Assembly: GCA_015058655.1 (NCBI GenBank)
Contig: SVBX01000007.1
Location: 62,001 to 126,000, forward strand
Direction of reading: 5' to 3'
Length of the DNA stretch: 64,000 bases
Source of the DNA: Pseudoselenomonas ruminantium
GTDB lineage: Bacteria > Bacillota > Negativicutes > Selenomonadales > Selenomonadaceae
Of this stretch, positions 1 through 9,282 are shown in pieces (the stretch's first letter is position 1; every line of letters begins with the position of its first letter). The translations under genes were made by a program, and so were the position numbers. The notes beneath the pieces are model-generated. The model searched no databases. It worked only from the letters and a program-made list of their open reading frames with translations, and was not told the DNA's origin.

Positions 1-233
1 TAAGTAACATTAGGATTCTTAGGAGCAATTAGGTCAGCAATGCAAGCCACATTTGGAAACATAGTCCTGTCCTTTGAAAAGTCATTTCCTTTGACAAAAC
101 CAACTTCCACAGCCTCTATGCCCGTCTGTCCCAGTTTCCAGCAGATATCCCTGATGGCCTTTTCCCCGAACCGCCAGTCATTGATATAGCCTCCGTCCCG
201 CAACGTGCTGTCCACCAAATTGATTTTATACAT
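1..233 (-). CDS. Partial HMG-CoA-lyase-like aldolase, N-terminal part
   Basis: The window edge cuts this gene. The visible N-terminus reads MYKINLVDSTLRDGGYINDW and then GIEAVEVGFVKGND. This is the TIM-barrel start of the HMGL/DRE family, where the D-S-T-L-R-D loop holds the divalent metal and substrate. The ATG at 233 lies 5 bp after the stop of the ThDP enzyme gene, so the two are probably co-transcribed. Family members of this kind sit in nucleotide-sugar clusters next to acetolactate-synthase-like enzymes. A role in making or trimming a branched sugar together with the upstream ThDP enzyme is inference. The C-terminal half is not visible. Confidence 0.75.
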   Translation of the reverse strand, partial: MYKINLVDSTLRDGGYINDWRFGEKAIRDICWKLGQTGIEAVEVGFVKGNDFSKDRTMFPNVACIADLIAPKNPNVT

Positions 234-238
234 TTATA

Positions 239-2059
239 TCACTCCCGTCCTATAGCTAATGCCATTTCCCTGATTTCTGCATTTTCCTCATCCGACAAAA
301 AAGGAGCCATATTATCAAGCGTTGCCGACACCATGCTCCCGTCGGCTAGCTTCCTGGCCGCCACCTTCGGCTCGAATTTTTGCTCCTTGTCTACGAAGAC
401 CTCACAGATAAAGGGACCTGATTTTGAAAGTATTTCATTTACCTGCTCCTGCAATCCCTCATTTTCCTCGATGGAAAAGTAGTCCAGCCCATATGCGGTG
501 GCAATACTGGAAAGCCTTGGAAAGCCCAAATCCCCGCTGTCTTCTCCTACCCCGACCAAGGGCGGAGCAAAGTAATTCGACTGAGTCTGGCGGATAGAAT
601 GATATCCGCCATTATTGATTACAAATATTTTCACCGGCAGCTTGTTAAATGAAATAGTCGCCAGTTCCTGAATATTCATCTGTAAGCTACCATCCCCCGT
701 CAAGTTAACTACATCTTTCCTGCCAATGGCAACGCATGCACCTATGGCGGCAGGAAGATCGTAGCCCATGGAGGCAATGGCAGAATTGATGATGAATCTC
801 TGCCTGGGCTTGATCACATAGGCATGGCTACCGACAACGCAAGCGGATCCATTTCCCACCACGGTCACCTGCCCCTCACTCAAGGAGCTGCTGAGGGCAT
901 GAACAAAGGCATAGACATTTACCCTGCCTTGCTGCTTATAATGCTTTTCCTGCACAACAGGATACCGCTCTTTCCATGTACTGCAGCACTCTAACCAGCC
1001 ATTGTCATGGAACAATACATCATCCGGAAGATAATCTAGCAACTTTTCCATAAACGCCTTAGCATCAGCCCATACTGGAATATCTACGTGCAGGGTTGGC
1101 TTTCGCAACTCGTCCTTGTCAATGTCATTGGCTATGACAAAGGCATCTTTTGCCCAGGCTGTCCAGTTGTATCCCACTTGACGTATGCTCAGGCGGCTGC
1201 CGATAGAAAGCACCAAGTCACTGTTTTGAATGGCAAAATTTCCCGCCCTGTCGCCCATAATGCCACTACGGCCCACATAGAGGGAATGATCATCACTCAT
1301 GAGATCTATGCTGTTCCATCCTGTAACAACCGGGATATTCAGCTTTTCGACCAGTTTTTGGAACACATCATATCCCCCGGACAAACGGATGGCACTGCCC
1401 GCATTCAGCACCGGCCTTTTTGCGTGACGTATCTTCTCTACAATTGTTTCCAAAAGTTCCTCAGAAGGGGGCGGCGGCAGAGTAGTGTCAAAAGCCGCAC
1501 TGTCATACCCCAAAAGTTCTTCTGTCTCGATATACGCTCCTTGGACATTCAAGGGTATATCCAGCCAACAGGGTCCTGGTCTGCCAGTTGTGGCTTCATG
1601 ATAGGCTCGCTCCAGTGCTTTTCTAATCTGCCCTGGATCCGTCACCATCTCACAGTACTTGGTCATGGAACTGACGGCCTGGCATATATCAAACTCCTGA
1701 TCTCCCATGGCCCGCAAATTCAAGCCCGTACTGCGAGCCGTAGTATCATAGCGAACCTGTCCTGATATAATCAGCATAGGGATAGAGTCCAGCCATCCTC
1801 CCACGACACCGGTTATAGCATTGGTGCCTCCCGGACCCGTGGTAACGCAGACAGCCGCCATCTTGTTATTTATGCGGGCATAGCTCTCAGCCGCAATAGC
1901 ACAGGCCTGCTCGTGGTGATTGTACAAGCAATGCACCCCCTGCTGGTGCCCCAGTGCATCATTCAGATGCATGGCACCTCCACCGGTAATCATAAAACAT
2001 GTGTCAATGCCATGGTTCACCAAAAATTCCGAAATGTAATTTGCTACCCTGATTCTCAT
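239..2059 (-). CDS. ThDP-dependent acetolactate-synthase-like enzyme (YerE-like)
   Basis: The 606 residues form a complete three-domain ThDP enzyme. The catalytic glutamate is in the NHHEQA stretch near residue 50. The ThDP/Mg motif GDGSLQMN runs into NNGGYHS near residues 460-490. It is slightly longer than typical biosynthetic acetolactate synthases, and no small subunit gene is nearby. The ATG at 2059 has a GGTGGAG site 7 nt upstream and starts 1 nt after the rfbH stop. Directly following rfbFGH, it resembles YerE of yersiniose synthesis, which adds a two-carbon unit from pyruvate to C4 of CDP-4-keto-3,6-dideoxyglucose. The fold is certain; the substrate is inferred from context. Confidence 0.8.
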   Translation of the reverse strand: MRIRVANYISEFLVNHGIDTCFMITGGGAMHLNDALGHQQGVHCLYNHHEQACAIAAESYARINNKMAAVCVTTGPGGTNAITGVVGGWLDSIPMLIISGQVRYDTTARSTGLNLRAMGDQEFDICQAVSSMTKYCEMVTDPGQIRKALERAYHEATTGRPGPCWLDIPLNVQGAYIETEELLGYDSAAFDTTLPPPPSEELLETIVEKIRHAKRPVLNAGSAIRLSGGYDVFQKLVEKLNIPVVTGWNSIDLMSDDHSLYVGRSGIMGDRAGNFAIQNSDLVLSIGSRLSIRQVGYNWTAWAKDAFVIANDIDKDELRKPTLHVDIPVWADAKAFMEKLLDYLPDDVLFHDNGWLECCSTWKERYPVVQEKHYKQQGRVNVYAFVHALSSSLSEGQVTVVGNGSACVVGSHAYVIKPRQRFIINSAIASMGYDLPAAIGACVAIGRKDVVNLTGDGSLQMNIQELATISFNKLPVKIFVINNGGYHSIRQTQSNYFAPPLVGVGEDSGDLGFPRLSSIATAYGLDYFSIEENEGLQEQVNEILSKSGPFICEVFVDKEQKFEPKVAARKLADGSMVSATLDNMAPFLSDEENAEIREMALAIGRE

Positions 2060-2060
2060 A

Positions 2061-3386
2061 TCATTGCTCCACCGCTTCTTTGATAACTTTCACCATATAG
2101 TCAAGCTTCTCTTTTGTCATGCCGGGATAAACCCCAACCCAAAAGGTGTCCCTCATGATTCTGTCGGTACTTTCCAGACTGCCTACTACTCTGAACCCAC
2201 TGCCGCTTGCCCTCATTTCGTCAAAGCAGGGATGCTTGACAAGATTTCCTGCAAAAAGCATCCTGGTTTGGATTCCTTTTTTCTCGATATATGGCACAAC
2301 CTTGTTGCGGTCTACACCATTGCAGGTCATCATGAAGCCAAACCAGCTGGGCTTGCTGCCTACCGCCGGTTCCGGGAGGATCAGCCTGTCCTTGACATCC
2401 TGCAAGCCCTGATGAAGATATGCAAAGTTCTGCCTGCGTTTTGCTACGAAGCCCGGGAATTTCTTTAACTGCGCGACCCCGACAGCCGCTTGCATATCAG
2501 TAATGTTCAGGTTCAGGCCGAAATGGGAATACACATATTTATGGTCATAGCCTTGGGGCAGTTCTCCATACTGTCCGTCAAACCTATGTCCACAAAAATT
2601 GTCCTGCCCGGAAGCACAGACACAGTCCCTGCCCCAGTCCCGGAAAGAACGCATAATCTTGTGCAACAGGGGATTATCCGTATAGACCGCGCCCCCTTGC
2701 CCCATAGTCAAGTGATGAGGCGGATAAAAGCTGGAGGTGCCCATATCCCCTATGGTGCCCGTAAGTTTTTCCTTGCCATCTATGGTATACAACGAGCCCA
2801 AGGCATCGCAGTTATCCTCTATCAGCCATAAGTTATGCTTGTTACAGAAGGATTTTACCGCCATCAAGTCAAAGGGATTTCCCAAGGTATGGGCAATCAT
2901 GACAGCCTTGGTCTTCTCCGAAAGGGCCTCTTCTAAGCGATTAACCTCTATGTTGTACTGGGGTATGGTCACATCCACAAACACTGGCACGGCCCCATAA
3001 TTGACTATGGGCGATACCGTGGTGGGAAACCCCGCCGCCACGGTGATGACCTCATCCCCAGGACGTATGCGCCTATCCTTGAGAATGGGCGATGTCAGGG
3101 TCATGAAAGCCAACAAATTGGCAGAGGAGCCGGAATTTACTACAGAAACAAACTTTATCCCTAGATACTCGGCCAGTTTTTTTTCAAATTCCTTTACGTA
3201 CCGGCCAGAGGTGAGCCAGAACTCCAAGGCACTATCCACTAAGTTCATCATTTCTTCCCGGTCATAGACCCGGGAAGCGTAGGGGATGCGTTCCCCCTCC
3301 CTGTAGGGCTCTTCCTGATTATGAAACATGTCGCAGTATTCCCCTACCATTTCCAGTATCTTGTCATGCATTTCTTCCCTGTTCAT
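2061..3386 (-). CDS. rfbH: CDP-4-keto-6-deoxy-D-glucose 3-dehydrase (E1)
   Basis: This PLP-fold enzyme of 441 residues removes the C3 hydroxyl of CDP-4-keto-6-deoxyglucose using PMP and an iron-sulfur cluster. The diagnostic change is visible: the usual PLP lysine is replaced by histidine in FYPPHHLTMGQGG. The downstream cysteines in DCVCASGQDNFCGH are those that carry the [2Fe-2S] cluster in the family. It needs a ferredoxin-type reductase partner (DdhD/E3) that is not in this window. The start overlaps the rfbG stop by 4 nt (ATGA), and GGAGAGG lies just upstream, so translation is coupled. Confidence 0.93.
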   Translation of the reverse strand: MNREEMHDKILEMVGEYCDMFHNQEEPYREGERIPYASRVYDREEMMNLVDSALEFWLTSGRYVKEFEKKLAEYLGIKFVSVVNSGSSANLLAFMTLTSPILKDRRIRPGDEVITVAAGFPTTVSPIVNYGAVPVFVDVTIPQYNIEVNRLEEALSEKTKAVMIAHTLGNPFDLMAVKSFCNKHNLWLIEDNCDALGSLYTIDGKEKLTGTIGDMGTSSFYPPHHLTMGQGGAVYTDNPLLHKIMRSFRDWGRDCVCASGQDNFCGHRFDGQYGELPQGYDHKYVYSHFGLNLNITDMQAAVGVAQLKKFPGFVAKRRQNFAYLHQGLQDVKDRLILPEPAVGSKPSWFGFMMTCNGVDRNKVVPYIEKKGIQTRMLFAGNLVKHPCFDEMRASGSGFRVVGSLESTDRIMRDTFWVGVYPGMTKEKLDYMVKVIKEAVEQ

Positions 3387-4447
3387 AAGCCTCTCCTTAA
3401 AAATTCTTCTATCTGCTCATCCATGGTTTTACCCAAGTCCTTGCCATCACGCATGGCCTTGGCAAAATTCACCGTCTTTTGCATTGCCTCCTCAATATGC
3501 CAGCGTGGCTGCCAGCCCAGACGGCTCTTGATTTTCGAGCAATCCAGTTTCAGGAAATTTGCCTCATGGGGAGTGTCTGCACTGACATTCTCCCAAGTTT
3601 GGCCGTCTCCCCACAAGCGACAGAAAATGTCTACTAACTGCCCAGTAGTTACACAATCACAATCATCCGGACCAACATTATACCAATCCGCATATTCGCA
3701 ATTTCCATACTGAGCTTGAGCAACAAGAAGGTATGCGCACAGAGGTTCCAATACATGCTGATATGGACGAGTGGAATGGGGATTCCTCACCTCTATTTTC
3801 TCCCCCATCAATGCCGCCCGAATGCAGTCCGGCACTATACGGTTTTTTGCAAAATCTCCGCCACCTATGACATTTCCAGCCCGAGCGGTGGAGATGGCGC
3901 ATCGGCCATCAGCAAAAAAACTCCTTTGGTAGCTGTGGGTCACCAACTCCGAACAGCTTTTACTGTTGGAATAGGGATCATACCCATCCAGAGGGTCGTT
4001 TTCCCGATACCCCCAGGGCCATTCCTTATTTTCGTAAACCTTGTCCGTAGTGACATTTAAGAAGGACTTTACACTCTCCGTCTTCCGCACGCATTCAAGG
4101 ATATTCACTGTACCCATGATGTTGGTTTCATAGGTAAAAACAGGATTTTTGTAGCTCTCGAGTACGATGGGCTGGGCTGCTAAATGAAAAACTACTTCAG
4201 GCTCGGCCTTGCCAAACACTGCCAACAATTTTTCTCTGTCCCTTATATCCCCATTAATAAAATGCAGGCCTTCAATGCCTACCTGTCGAAAAATCCTCTC
4301 CCCCTCCTCAGTAGGGGCGCCCAGAGCATAGCCAGTGATTTCTGCTCCCAAGAACTTGAGCAATTTCGTCAACCACATGCCCTTAAATCCCGTATGTCCC
4401 GTGATCAGGACTTTTTTTCCTTTGTAAAAATCGCTACTCAGTTTCAC
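3383..4447 (-). CDS. rfbG: CDP-glucose 4,6-dehydratase
   Basis: An extended short-chain dehydrogenase of 354 residues. The Rossmann motif is ITGHTGFKGMWL near residue 15. The catalytic tyrosine is probably in YDPYSNSKSCSE, followed by lysine. It converts CDP-glucose to CDP-4-keto-6-deoxyglucose, the substrate of the next gene. The start codon is GTG, inside a GTGA overlap with the stop of rfbF, with an AAGGTG-type site upstream. Length matches the family. It lies in the middle of the rfbF-rfbG-rfbH cassette. Confidence 0.93.
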   Translation of the reverse strand: MKLSSDFYKGKKVLITGHTGFKGMWLTKLLKFLGAEITGYALGAPTEEGERIFRQVGIEGLHFINGDIRDREKLLAVFGKAEPEVVFHLAAQPIVLESYKNPVFTYETNIMGTVNILECVRKTESVKSFLNVTTDKVYENKEWPWGYRENDPLDGYDPYSNSKSCSELVTHSYQRSFFADGRCAISTARAGNVIGGGDFAKNRIVPDCIRAALMGEKIEVRNPHSTRPYQHVLEPLCAYLLVAQAQYGNCEYADWYNVGPDDCDCVTTGQLVDIFCRLWGDGQTWENVSADTPHEANFLKLDCSKIKSRLGWQPRWHIEEAMQKTVNFAKAMRDGKDLGKTMDEQIEEFLRRGL

Positions 4448-5223
4448 TTATCCCACACCTTCCAAGGAGCATTCCCCGACTCCAGCATACGCTCCAACTG
4501 CAGTTTTTCCCTATGAGTATCCATACACTGCCAGAATCCATGATGAATGTAACTCATGAGCTGCCCGTCCTCGGCCAGCCGGGACAAGGGCGTCTGCTCA
4601 AAAATGCAATCATCCCCCTCCAGATAGTCAAACACCCCCGGCTCAAGAACCATATAGCCTGCGTTAATGGGGGCACTGTCCCGGGAGGATTTTTCCCTAA
4701 AGGAGCGGACAGCATTGTCCCCGCCTATGTCCAGTACCCCCTTGGACTGTTCCAACATCACTGCCGTCAATGTAGCCAATTTGCCATGGCTTTTATGAAA
4801 ATCCAATAGCTTTTTTAGATTCACGTCACAAACCCCGTCGCCATAGGTGAGCATAAATGTCTCATCACCTACGTAGGGCTCTATCCGCTTGATCCTGCCA
4901 CCGGTCATGGTTTCCAAGCCAGTATCCACAACAGTTACTTTCCATGGCTCCGAATGCTGAGCATGGAGTATGACTTCGTTCTTGTTTGTAAAGTCAAAGG
5001 TTACATCACTGGTATATAGGAAATAGTTGTTAAACCATTCCTTGATGATATGCTGCTTATAGCCCGCACAAATAATAAATTCCTGAAAGCCATAGCTGGA
5101 ATATTCCTTCATAATATGCCAAATAATGGGCATCCCCCCAATTTCCAGCATGGGCTTGGGCCTATACTGAGACTCCTCGCTAATGCGAGTCCCCTTGCCT
5201 CCCGCCAACAGTACTACCTTCAT
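4444..5223 (-). CDS. rfbF: Glucose-1-phosphate cytidylyltransferase
   Basis: A GT-A fold nucleotidyltransferase that makes CDP-glucose from CTP and glucose-1-phosphate, opening the CDP-dideoxyhexose pathway. The N-terminal signature is MKVVLLAGGKGTRISEES, followed by RPKPMLEIGGMPI. The ORF track starts 19 codons earlier, but the ATG at 5223 has GGAGG 5 nt upstream and would not overlap the previous gene, so I use it (259 residues). The 3' end overlaps rfbG by 4 nt. Confidence 0.94.
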   Translation of the reverse strand: MKVVLLAGGKGTRISEESQYRPKPMLEIGGMPIIWHIMKEYSSYGFQEFIICAGYKQHIIKEWFNNYFLYTSDVTFDFTNKNEVILHAQHSEPWKVTVVDTGLETMTGGRIKRIEPYVGDETFMLTYGDGVCDVNLKKLLDFHKSHGKLATLTAVMLEQSKGVLDIGGDNAVRSFREKSSRDSAPINAGYMVLEPGVFDYLEGDDCIFEQTPLSRLAEDGQLMSYIHHGFWQCMDTHREKLQLERMLESGNAPWKVWDK

Positions 5224-5236
5224 AAGAACCTCCAAA

Positions 5237-6586
5237 TCAATCCATTTGATTTTGCTTACCACAGAACTCAAGTCTAGCATCCAAAACCTGCCATATCCTG
5301 CCTATATAAGAAACAGGATTCGGATAGGCAAAGACATGCCTGCTTGCGTCAATCCCCATCTCCATCAGACGTGTTATGACTTCCGTTTGGTACTGACTAT
5401 TCAGCCCCAGTACAATGCCGACATCATCGGAAAAATCATATGTATCTGCTGCTACTACCTTATGGGACAAGCAATGATTTTTGCTTTTTGCCTCCTGATC
5501 TGTGGAAACCACGAAGGCATCAAAGTCCTCATCAATAGCTATCAGATACTCGGCATAGCGTGTGGCACGCTTTCCACAGCCATAAATCACGATTCTTTCA
5601 CATGCTTCGACAAATTCTTTTAATGCTTTGTACTCATTGCTTCTGTAATCGTTTTTCTCTATCGATGTAACCTTCTCGTTTAATACTTGTAAAAACACTT
5701 CCGAGCCTACTCCAGAATAAGCCTCTATTTCCTTTTCATACTTCTTGAAAGCTTCCCGTGTGAAAATTCCTTGTTTTTTTATAGTCCTCAGAAATGCTGG
5801 CTTATAATAGTTCTCATTAATGCCAAAATTTCTTATTGCTACCAGCTTGTTTTCATAGCTGTCGGGAAGGCTCAAGATAGCATTTGGCCAGCGTTTTAGC
5901 CAAAGGTCAAAAATCTCTTTATGCCAAGTAGAGAATATCTTTTTGCGTCCGCAGTACAGAAACTGAGGAAGATCCATCACCAGAAGATGTGGATTCTTTA
6001 GCTGCTTTAATCTTTCAAAGTACATACACACATGGGAAAAATTGATTCGATCAGGTACTAGGTAACGATTCTCAAGATATGACCAATCTGCGCCAACCAG
6101 TATCGAATTCACATTGACAATCATAGCTCCATAAAGGCATGTTTGCCAGGCCCGTTCTTCGAAGAAGCCTTGGATGTCATGCGTTTCGTATATACCCTTT
6201 TCAAATACAGCTCCCGCTGGGGTGGTCAGCAAGAAATCATAGTCTTCTTCTAAATATGTCATTATGACCTTTAGCAATCTCTCATGGCACCAAAGAGCAT
6301 CGGAACGAACCCATATATAATCACAAGGTATCTCCTTGCCCGCTTTTTGATATATTTGATATACCTTAGCATTAGAATGCATATCCGACGGGAAACGTAT
6401 ATAATATAAATTAGAATAGTCTGCCTTATATTTCTCAACCACTTCCTTGGTCCTATCATCTTCACTGGAATCCACTATGTAAAGGGAAATATTATTTTCT
6501 ATATAAAATTTCATTTCCTCTGTAATTCTATCTTCTATATACTCACCATTTTGATAGGTAGGTATACATATTGCCAGCTTTTTCAT
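5237..6586 (-). CDS. Family 2-like glycosyltransferase with C-terminal Rossmann module
   Basis: 449 residues from ATG 6586; the track start (a GTG) lies inside the previous gene. The N-terminus MKKLAICIPTYQNGEYI is a GT-A opening. A Y-I-W-V-R-S-D-A-L stretch near residue 100 is a DxD-like candidate. Near residue 345 begins a second domain, ERIVIYGCGKRATRYAEYL, that looks like a dinucleotide-binding Rossmann fold. The same two-domain plan occurs in the next gene, so the two are tandem paralogues. The previous stop and this start are 1 nt apart. Donor and acceptor sugars are unknown. Confidence 0.75.
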   Translation of the reverse strand: MKKLAICIPTYQNGEYIEDRITEEMKFYIENNISLYIVDSSEDDRTKEVVEKYKADYSNLYYIRFPSDMHSNAKVYQIYQKAGKEIPCDYIWVRSDALWCHERLLKVIMTYLEEDYDFLLTTPAGAVFEKGIYETHDIQGFFEERAWQTCLYGAMIVNVNSILVGADWSYLENRYLVPDRINFSHVCMYFERLKQLKNPHLLVMDLPQFLYCGRKKIFSTWHKEIFDLWLKRWPNAILSLPDSYENKLVAIRNFGINENYYKPAFLRTIKKQGIFTREAFKKYEKEIEAYSGVGSEVFLQVLNEKVTSIEKNDYRSNEYKALKEFVEACERIVIYGCGKRATRYAEYLIAIDEDFDAFVVSTDQEAKSKNHCLSHKVVAADTYDFSDDVGIVLGLNSQYQTEVITRLMEMGIDASRHVFAYPNPVSYIGRIWQVLDARLEFCGKQNQMD

Positions 6587-6587
6587 A

Positions 6588-7925
6588 CTAGGTTTCACTT
6601 CCATTTTTACTTGTAATTGCTTTAAGCTCATCCATAACATTTTGCATATAATCAAAACTATCAGGATAAGTAAACACTTGTTCTTGTACACCTCGTTCCA
6701 TTAAAAGTGAATATACTTGCATTTGGTATACGGCATGCATCCCCAAAACTATACCTGTATTTTTATCTAATGACACTTTTCCAAAGGGAAATACTTTATA
6801 ACCCATTACCTTCTTAGAATCGGCATTTTTCGCATCCGTAACACAAAAGCAGTCCAAGATAAAATTGGACGCCAACAAGTATTTAGCGTATTTAATTGCT
6901 TTTATTCCGCATCCGTAGACAACAATCTTTTCGTACTTCTTTGCAAAGTTGTATAAATTCAAATATTCCTCATCTTTGTCATAAATTTCCCTACCAAATG
7001 AATTGTACTCGATTCTCTTTGCCGCCCAGTAAAAATAAATATTTGGTACATCTGTATATTTACTTATTCTTTCCTTATATCTAAAATATACATCGATATC
7101 TAGTACATTATCCATAGCCATGTTCTTTAAATTCTCAGGAAAAAACCGCACATATGTAGCAGATTTGATAACACTCATTTTGTTTTTGTATGATGCTGGC
7201 AATCTCTCTATAACATTAGGCCACCTATAAAGCCATATTTTAATAGTCTCATTATACCAGAAGGCTCTTTTTTTCATTTTCTTTATCGTCTGGTAAAAAA
7301 TTGATGTAGGAACATTTAATATCAAACATGAAAAGTTTTTCAAATTTCTAATCTGCTCAAAGTAAAAAGCCAAATGAGAAAAATTTATACAATCATCACA
7401 TAAATATTTGCTTTCCAACATATGCCAATCAGCTGATTGTACCATACTTTCCACTCGTAAAATTGCAGCTCCATATAATGTTAGTGCCCAAGAACAGTAA
7501 TCAAACACCTCTTGCGGAGCGCTTGTCACATATGAAAATTTACTTGTAAATCGAGAAAAGCTATTCAGTACTACAATATCATATCCATGTACCAAATAAA
7601 TCAAAATTCCTTTTAGAAGCATCTCATCCGTTCTAACAGCATCGGAACGCATCCAAATATAATCACAAGATATTTCCGTTTTTACCATCTGAAAAATTTT
7701 ATAAACTTTGACGTTAGAATGTATATCGTGCGAGAATCTATAGTAAAAAAGATTATTATAATCTTCTTGATATCTTTTTACAACATCTTGCGTTATTTCA
7801 TCTTGGCTAGAATCCATTATATACACACAGATTCCAAGTTTCTTATATGTTGATAATTCCTCTTCAAATAGTTCAACAATATAATCGGGATTTTGATAGG
7901 TAGGTATGCATATCGCAAGCTTCAT
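6588..7925 (-). CDS. Family 2-like glycosyltransferase with C-terminal Rossmann module (paralogue)
   Basis: Paralogue of the following gene: the N-terminus MKLAICIPTYQNPDYIVELF is nearly the same, and a Y-I-W-M-R-S-D-A-V stretch lies at the equivalent place. Near residue 340 it carries EKIVVYGCGIKAIKYAKYLL. The track begins at a TTG at 7943, but ATG 7925 has GGGGGG 6 nt upstream and clears the stop of the preceding gene, giving 445 residues. The coding sequence is strongly AT-rich compared with the rfb genes, suggesting separate acquisition. Probably one of the glycan-assembly transferases of this locus; specificity unknown. Confidence 0.75.
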   Translation of the reverse strand: MKLAICIPTYQNPDYIVELFEEELSTYKKLGICVYIMDSSQDEITQDVVKRYQEDYNNLFYYRFSHDIHSNVKVYKIFQMVKTEISCDYIWMRSDAVRTDEMLLKGILIYLVHGYDIVVLNSFSRFTSKFSYVTSAPQEVFDYCSWALTLYGAAILRVESMVQSADWHMLESKYLCDDCINFSHLAFYFEQIRNLKNFSCLILNVPTSIFYQTIKKMKKRAFWYNETIKIWLYRWPNVIERLPASYKNKMSVIKSATYVRFFPENLKNMAMDNVLDIDVYFRYKERISKYTDVPNIYFYWAAKRIEYNSFGREIYDKDEEYLNLYNFAKKYEKIVVYGCGIKAIKYAKYLLASNFILDCFCVTDAKNADSKKVMGYKVFPFGKVSLDKNTGIVLGMHAVYQMQVYSLLMERGVQEQVFTYPDSFDYMQNVMDELKAITSKNGSET

Positions 7926-7939
7926 TTCAACCCCCCGAT

Positions 7940-8620
7940 TCAACTCTTATCCTTTAGCTGTTCCATAATCACCCAATCACTAGGTTCATCTATCTCAAAA
8001 TATGTCTCCTCGGGCATTTCATAAACACCTACTTTTCCGGACAATCTACATTTATCCTTCAGCAACGACTCCCGTTTAGTTATATAAAAAGCTCCATTTT
8101 CTACTAAATACCCATCCATTTCCTGTCTTCTTGGCCTTTCATTCAGATTATAATTAACCGGCACAGCCCTTCCACCTTTAACCTCCCAAATAAAACGCTT
8201 TTGCTTCACCACCGATAACAAACTATCATAGTTATAATTCAAATATTTTTCGCAACCTCTCTCAAGATCATCGCTCCTAAGCAATGGGCTAGTGGCTTGA
8301 ATAAGAACTATATGCCTAAAACTATACCTTTCAGCAAAATCCAGCATAGCTGATTCTGTTGATGCCGTATCCGTAGCAGTTTCATCTTTTCTATCTATAA
8401 CATTTATTTTAGGCAATCCCAAAGACATAACAGCTTCTCTAATCTTTTCTGAATCTGTACTGATATAAACTTCATCTATATACTTACAATCAGTTGCAGC
8501 TTTAGCAGTCCAATAAACCAATGGCTTCCCACAAAACTCTTTTATGTTTTTCAACGGGATACTTTTACTCCCCCCTCTCACTGGTATAAATGCTACAAAA
8601 TTATCCATATCAATCATCAT
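7940..8620 (-). CDS. Acylneuraminate (CMP-sugar) cytidylyltransferase-like protein
   Basis: 226 residues. The N-terminal motif FIPVRGGSKSIPLKNIKEFC is the CTP-binding loop of the NeuA/PseF/LegF/KdsB superfamily. DEVYISTDSEKI and LIQATSPLLRSDD also match it. It should activate a nonulosonic acid as its CMP derivative. The NeuB-like synthase two genes upstream is its natural partner. Start is uncertain: ATGs at 8620, 8617 and 8608 share one AAAGGA-type site, and the first overlaps the methyltransferase gene by 11 nt. Which nonulosonate is used cannot be told from sequence. Confidence 0.85.
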   Translation of the reverse strand: MMIDMDNFVAFIPVRGGSKSIPLKNIKEFCGKPLVYWTAKAATDCKYIDEVYISTDSEKIREAVMSLGLPKINVIDRKDETATDTASTESAMLDFAERYSFRHIVLIQATSPLLRSDDLERGCEKYLNYNYDSLLSVVKQKRFIWEVKGGRAVPVNYNLNERPRRQEMDGYLVENGAFYITKRESLLKDKCRLSGKVGVYEMPEETYFEIDEPSDWVIMEQLKDKS

Positions 8621-9278
8621 CCTTTATTAAAAATGATGGCTTAGTATGAGAAAAAGGAAACTTCTCAAGATGATATTTCGAATGATTCAACAGAAACTCA
8701 TCTATAGCCACAGTCTCCCCTTCTACCGTACCGTAATCATCGAAAACTACTACTCCATGTTTGACCACGCGATCCCATAAAAGTTCTAAACCAAACTTCG
8801 CTGGCTCATAAACATCAGTATCAATATGTAAAAATGAAATTCGCAAATATGGATGCTGCTGCAAATATTCTGGTAAGGTATCCATTATATTCCCTTTGAT
8901 CAGTTCAACGTTTTTCAGCCCCTTATCATCCATGTATCCCCTTAGTTCATCCTTAGTTAAAAACTCCCCCTCAAACTGCTTGTTCCATTTTTCCACAAAC
9001 TCCTCATCAGTAGACACCTGCCCCCCCTGAGGAAACATACCAAATGCATCAAACCCTATAATTTGTCTCGAACGCTCATTCTCAAGCAATTCCCTAAAAG
9101 TAGCAAACTGTAAAATTGAATTCCCCTTAAAAACTCCCAACTCAACCAAGGCACCAGGAAGATTAACTATTTTCTTGTAAAGCTCATAATGTGCCATGAT
9201 ATTACCCAGTCTGTATACCTCTGAAGTCAACATAAAGCCATTTTCATAGTCAAATGCTTTTTCTCTCAAAAATTTCAT
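8610..9278 (-). CDS. TylF-family SAM-dependent sugar O-methyltransferase
   Basis: 222 residues of the TylF/MycF class of metal-dependent methyltransferases. The SAM-binding region GALVELGVFKGNSILQFA is followed by FLHIDTDVYEPAKFGLELLW and the metal-binding VVFDDYG. Family members methylate sugar hydroxyls on macrolides or surface glycans. Here it sits between the NeuB-like and NeuA-like genes. A run of seven G (seven C on the plus strand near 9021) lies in frame inside the gene, comparable to the G8 run that breaks another methyltransferase of this locus. Confidence 0.82.
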   Translation of the reverse strand: MKFLREKAFDYENGFMLTSEVYRLGNIMAHYELYKKIVNLPGALVELGVFKGNSILQFATFRELLENERSRQIIGFDAFGMFPQGGQVSTDEEFVEKWNKQFEGEFLTKDELRGYMDDKGLKNVELIKGNIMDTLPEYLQQHPYLRISFLHIDTDVYEPAKFGLELLWDRVVKHGVVVFDDYGTVEGETVAIDEFLLNHSKYHLEKFPFSHTKPSFLIKDDD

Positions 9279-9282
9279 GCCC

